NCBI RefSeq assembly: GCF_027596085.1
Contig: NC_072454.1
Location: 24,798,490-24,862,489, forward strand
Direction: 5' to 3'
Origin: Anoplopoma fimbria
Taxonomy: Eukaryota; Chordata; Actinopteri; Perciformes; Anoplopomatidae
Length of the DNA: 64,000 bases
Positions 63,788 through 64,000 of the stretch are shown one piece after another; positions within the stretch are counted from its first letter, which is position 1, and the number at the start of each line of letters is the position of its first letter. The position numbers and the translations under genes were made by a program. The notes beneath the pieces are model-generated. The model had not been told where the DNA came from. It ran no database searches and saw only the letters and a program-made list of their open reading frames with translations.

Positions 63788-64000
63788 GTTTCCCGGCGTC
63801 AAGTGTCCGGCTCGGCGGTGCTCGATCCCGGCCAAGGGAGCCACGGTCGCGTCGGCTAAAGGTCCGTGTCGCCTTCGCTATCCGAGCAGGAGGCTACAGC
63901 AGGGCATGAAATGACGCCATCACCCCACCAAGGCAATTACTACAGCACTGCCACCGCTGACATCACGCTGCCTGTGCTGGAGGAGCAGAGATCTCTCAAG
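63788..64000 (-). promoter_or_regulatory. pwwp2b: pwwp2b 5' leader / proximal promoter
   Basis: GC- and CpG-enriched sequence directly upstream of the pwwp2b ATG, with no TATA box seen. On the minus strand it contains GATGGCGTCAT (63913-63923), which combines a YY1-like GATGGC with a CRE/ATF-like half site. The transcription start cannot be placed from sequence alone and may lie beyond the window edge. Confidence 0.5.

Noticed and set aside
63788..63844. N-terminal extension of PWWP2B upstream of the ATG
   Set aside because: It would need a GTG start; an in-frame TAG at 63880-63878 and no upstream ATG leave the ATG at 63787 as the only good start.

Overview
The window is nuclear DNA of a bony fish, most likely a percomorph teleost. 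Long (CA/GT)n microsatellites, tRNA-derived SINE heads, L2-type 3' tails with the GGATA-loop hairpin and several dispersed repeat families I associate with teleosts all point that way. Almost all of it is intronic or intergenic. No prokaryotic, viral, CRISPR or operon-like feature was seen.

Two protein-coding genes can be supported, both on the minus strand. (1) pwwp2b, complete in coding terms: a short first coding exon (63648-63787), a 2.2 kb intron and one large last exon (59708-61442) give a 624-residue protein ending in a PWWP domain. (2) inpp5a, the type I inositol-polyphosphate 5-phosphatase: only coding exon 1 (25319-25396, 26 residues) is present. The rest of the gene lies beyond position 1, so roughly 1-25318 is its first intron. 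As I recall the human map, PWWP2B and INPP5A are adjacent and co-oriented on 10q26.3; the same order and orientation here supports both calls.

Layout: 1-25318, inpp5a intron 1 (microsatellites, L2-tailed repeats, dispersed repeats, an old tandem duplication at 3.7/4.4 kb). 25319-25396, inpp5a exon 1. 25397-25814, its 5' leader and promoter with (GA)n, (GCC)n, CCAAT boxes and TGACGTCA sites. 25815-26167, a two-piece templated insertion copied from intron 1 and flanked by a 14-bp duplication that doubles a CRE. 26230-28640, a rearranged cluster of SINEs, an L2 tail and a 275-bp unit in inverted and direct copies. 28640-54780, intergenic DNA with repeats, candidate conserved elements and a diverged noncoding pair (37.1 and 42.4 kb). 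54785-59707, a possible long pwwp2b 3'UTR. 59708-63787, pwwp2b coding span. 63788-64000, its 5' leader and promoter.

The genes do not form a shared pathway in any direct sense: pwwp2b encodes a chromatin reader, inpp5a a membrane-associated enzyme that ends IP3/Ca2+ signalling. The most noteworthy points are the templated insertion at the inpp5a promoter, the 275-bp unit cluster, the noncoding pair in the intergenic region, and a minisatellite that grew out of the middle of a dispersed repeat. Identifications rest on reading the sequence and remembered family features; no database search was possible.
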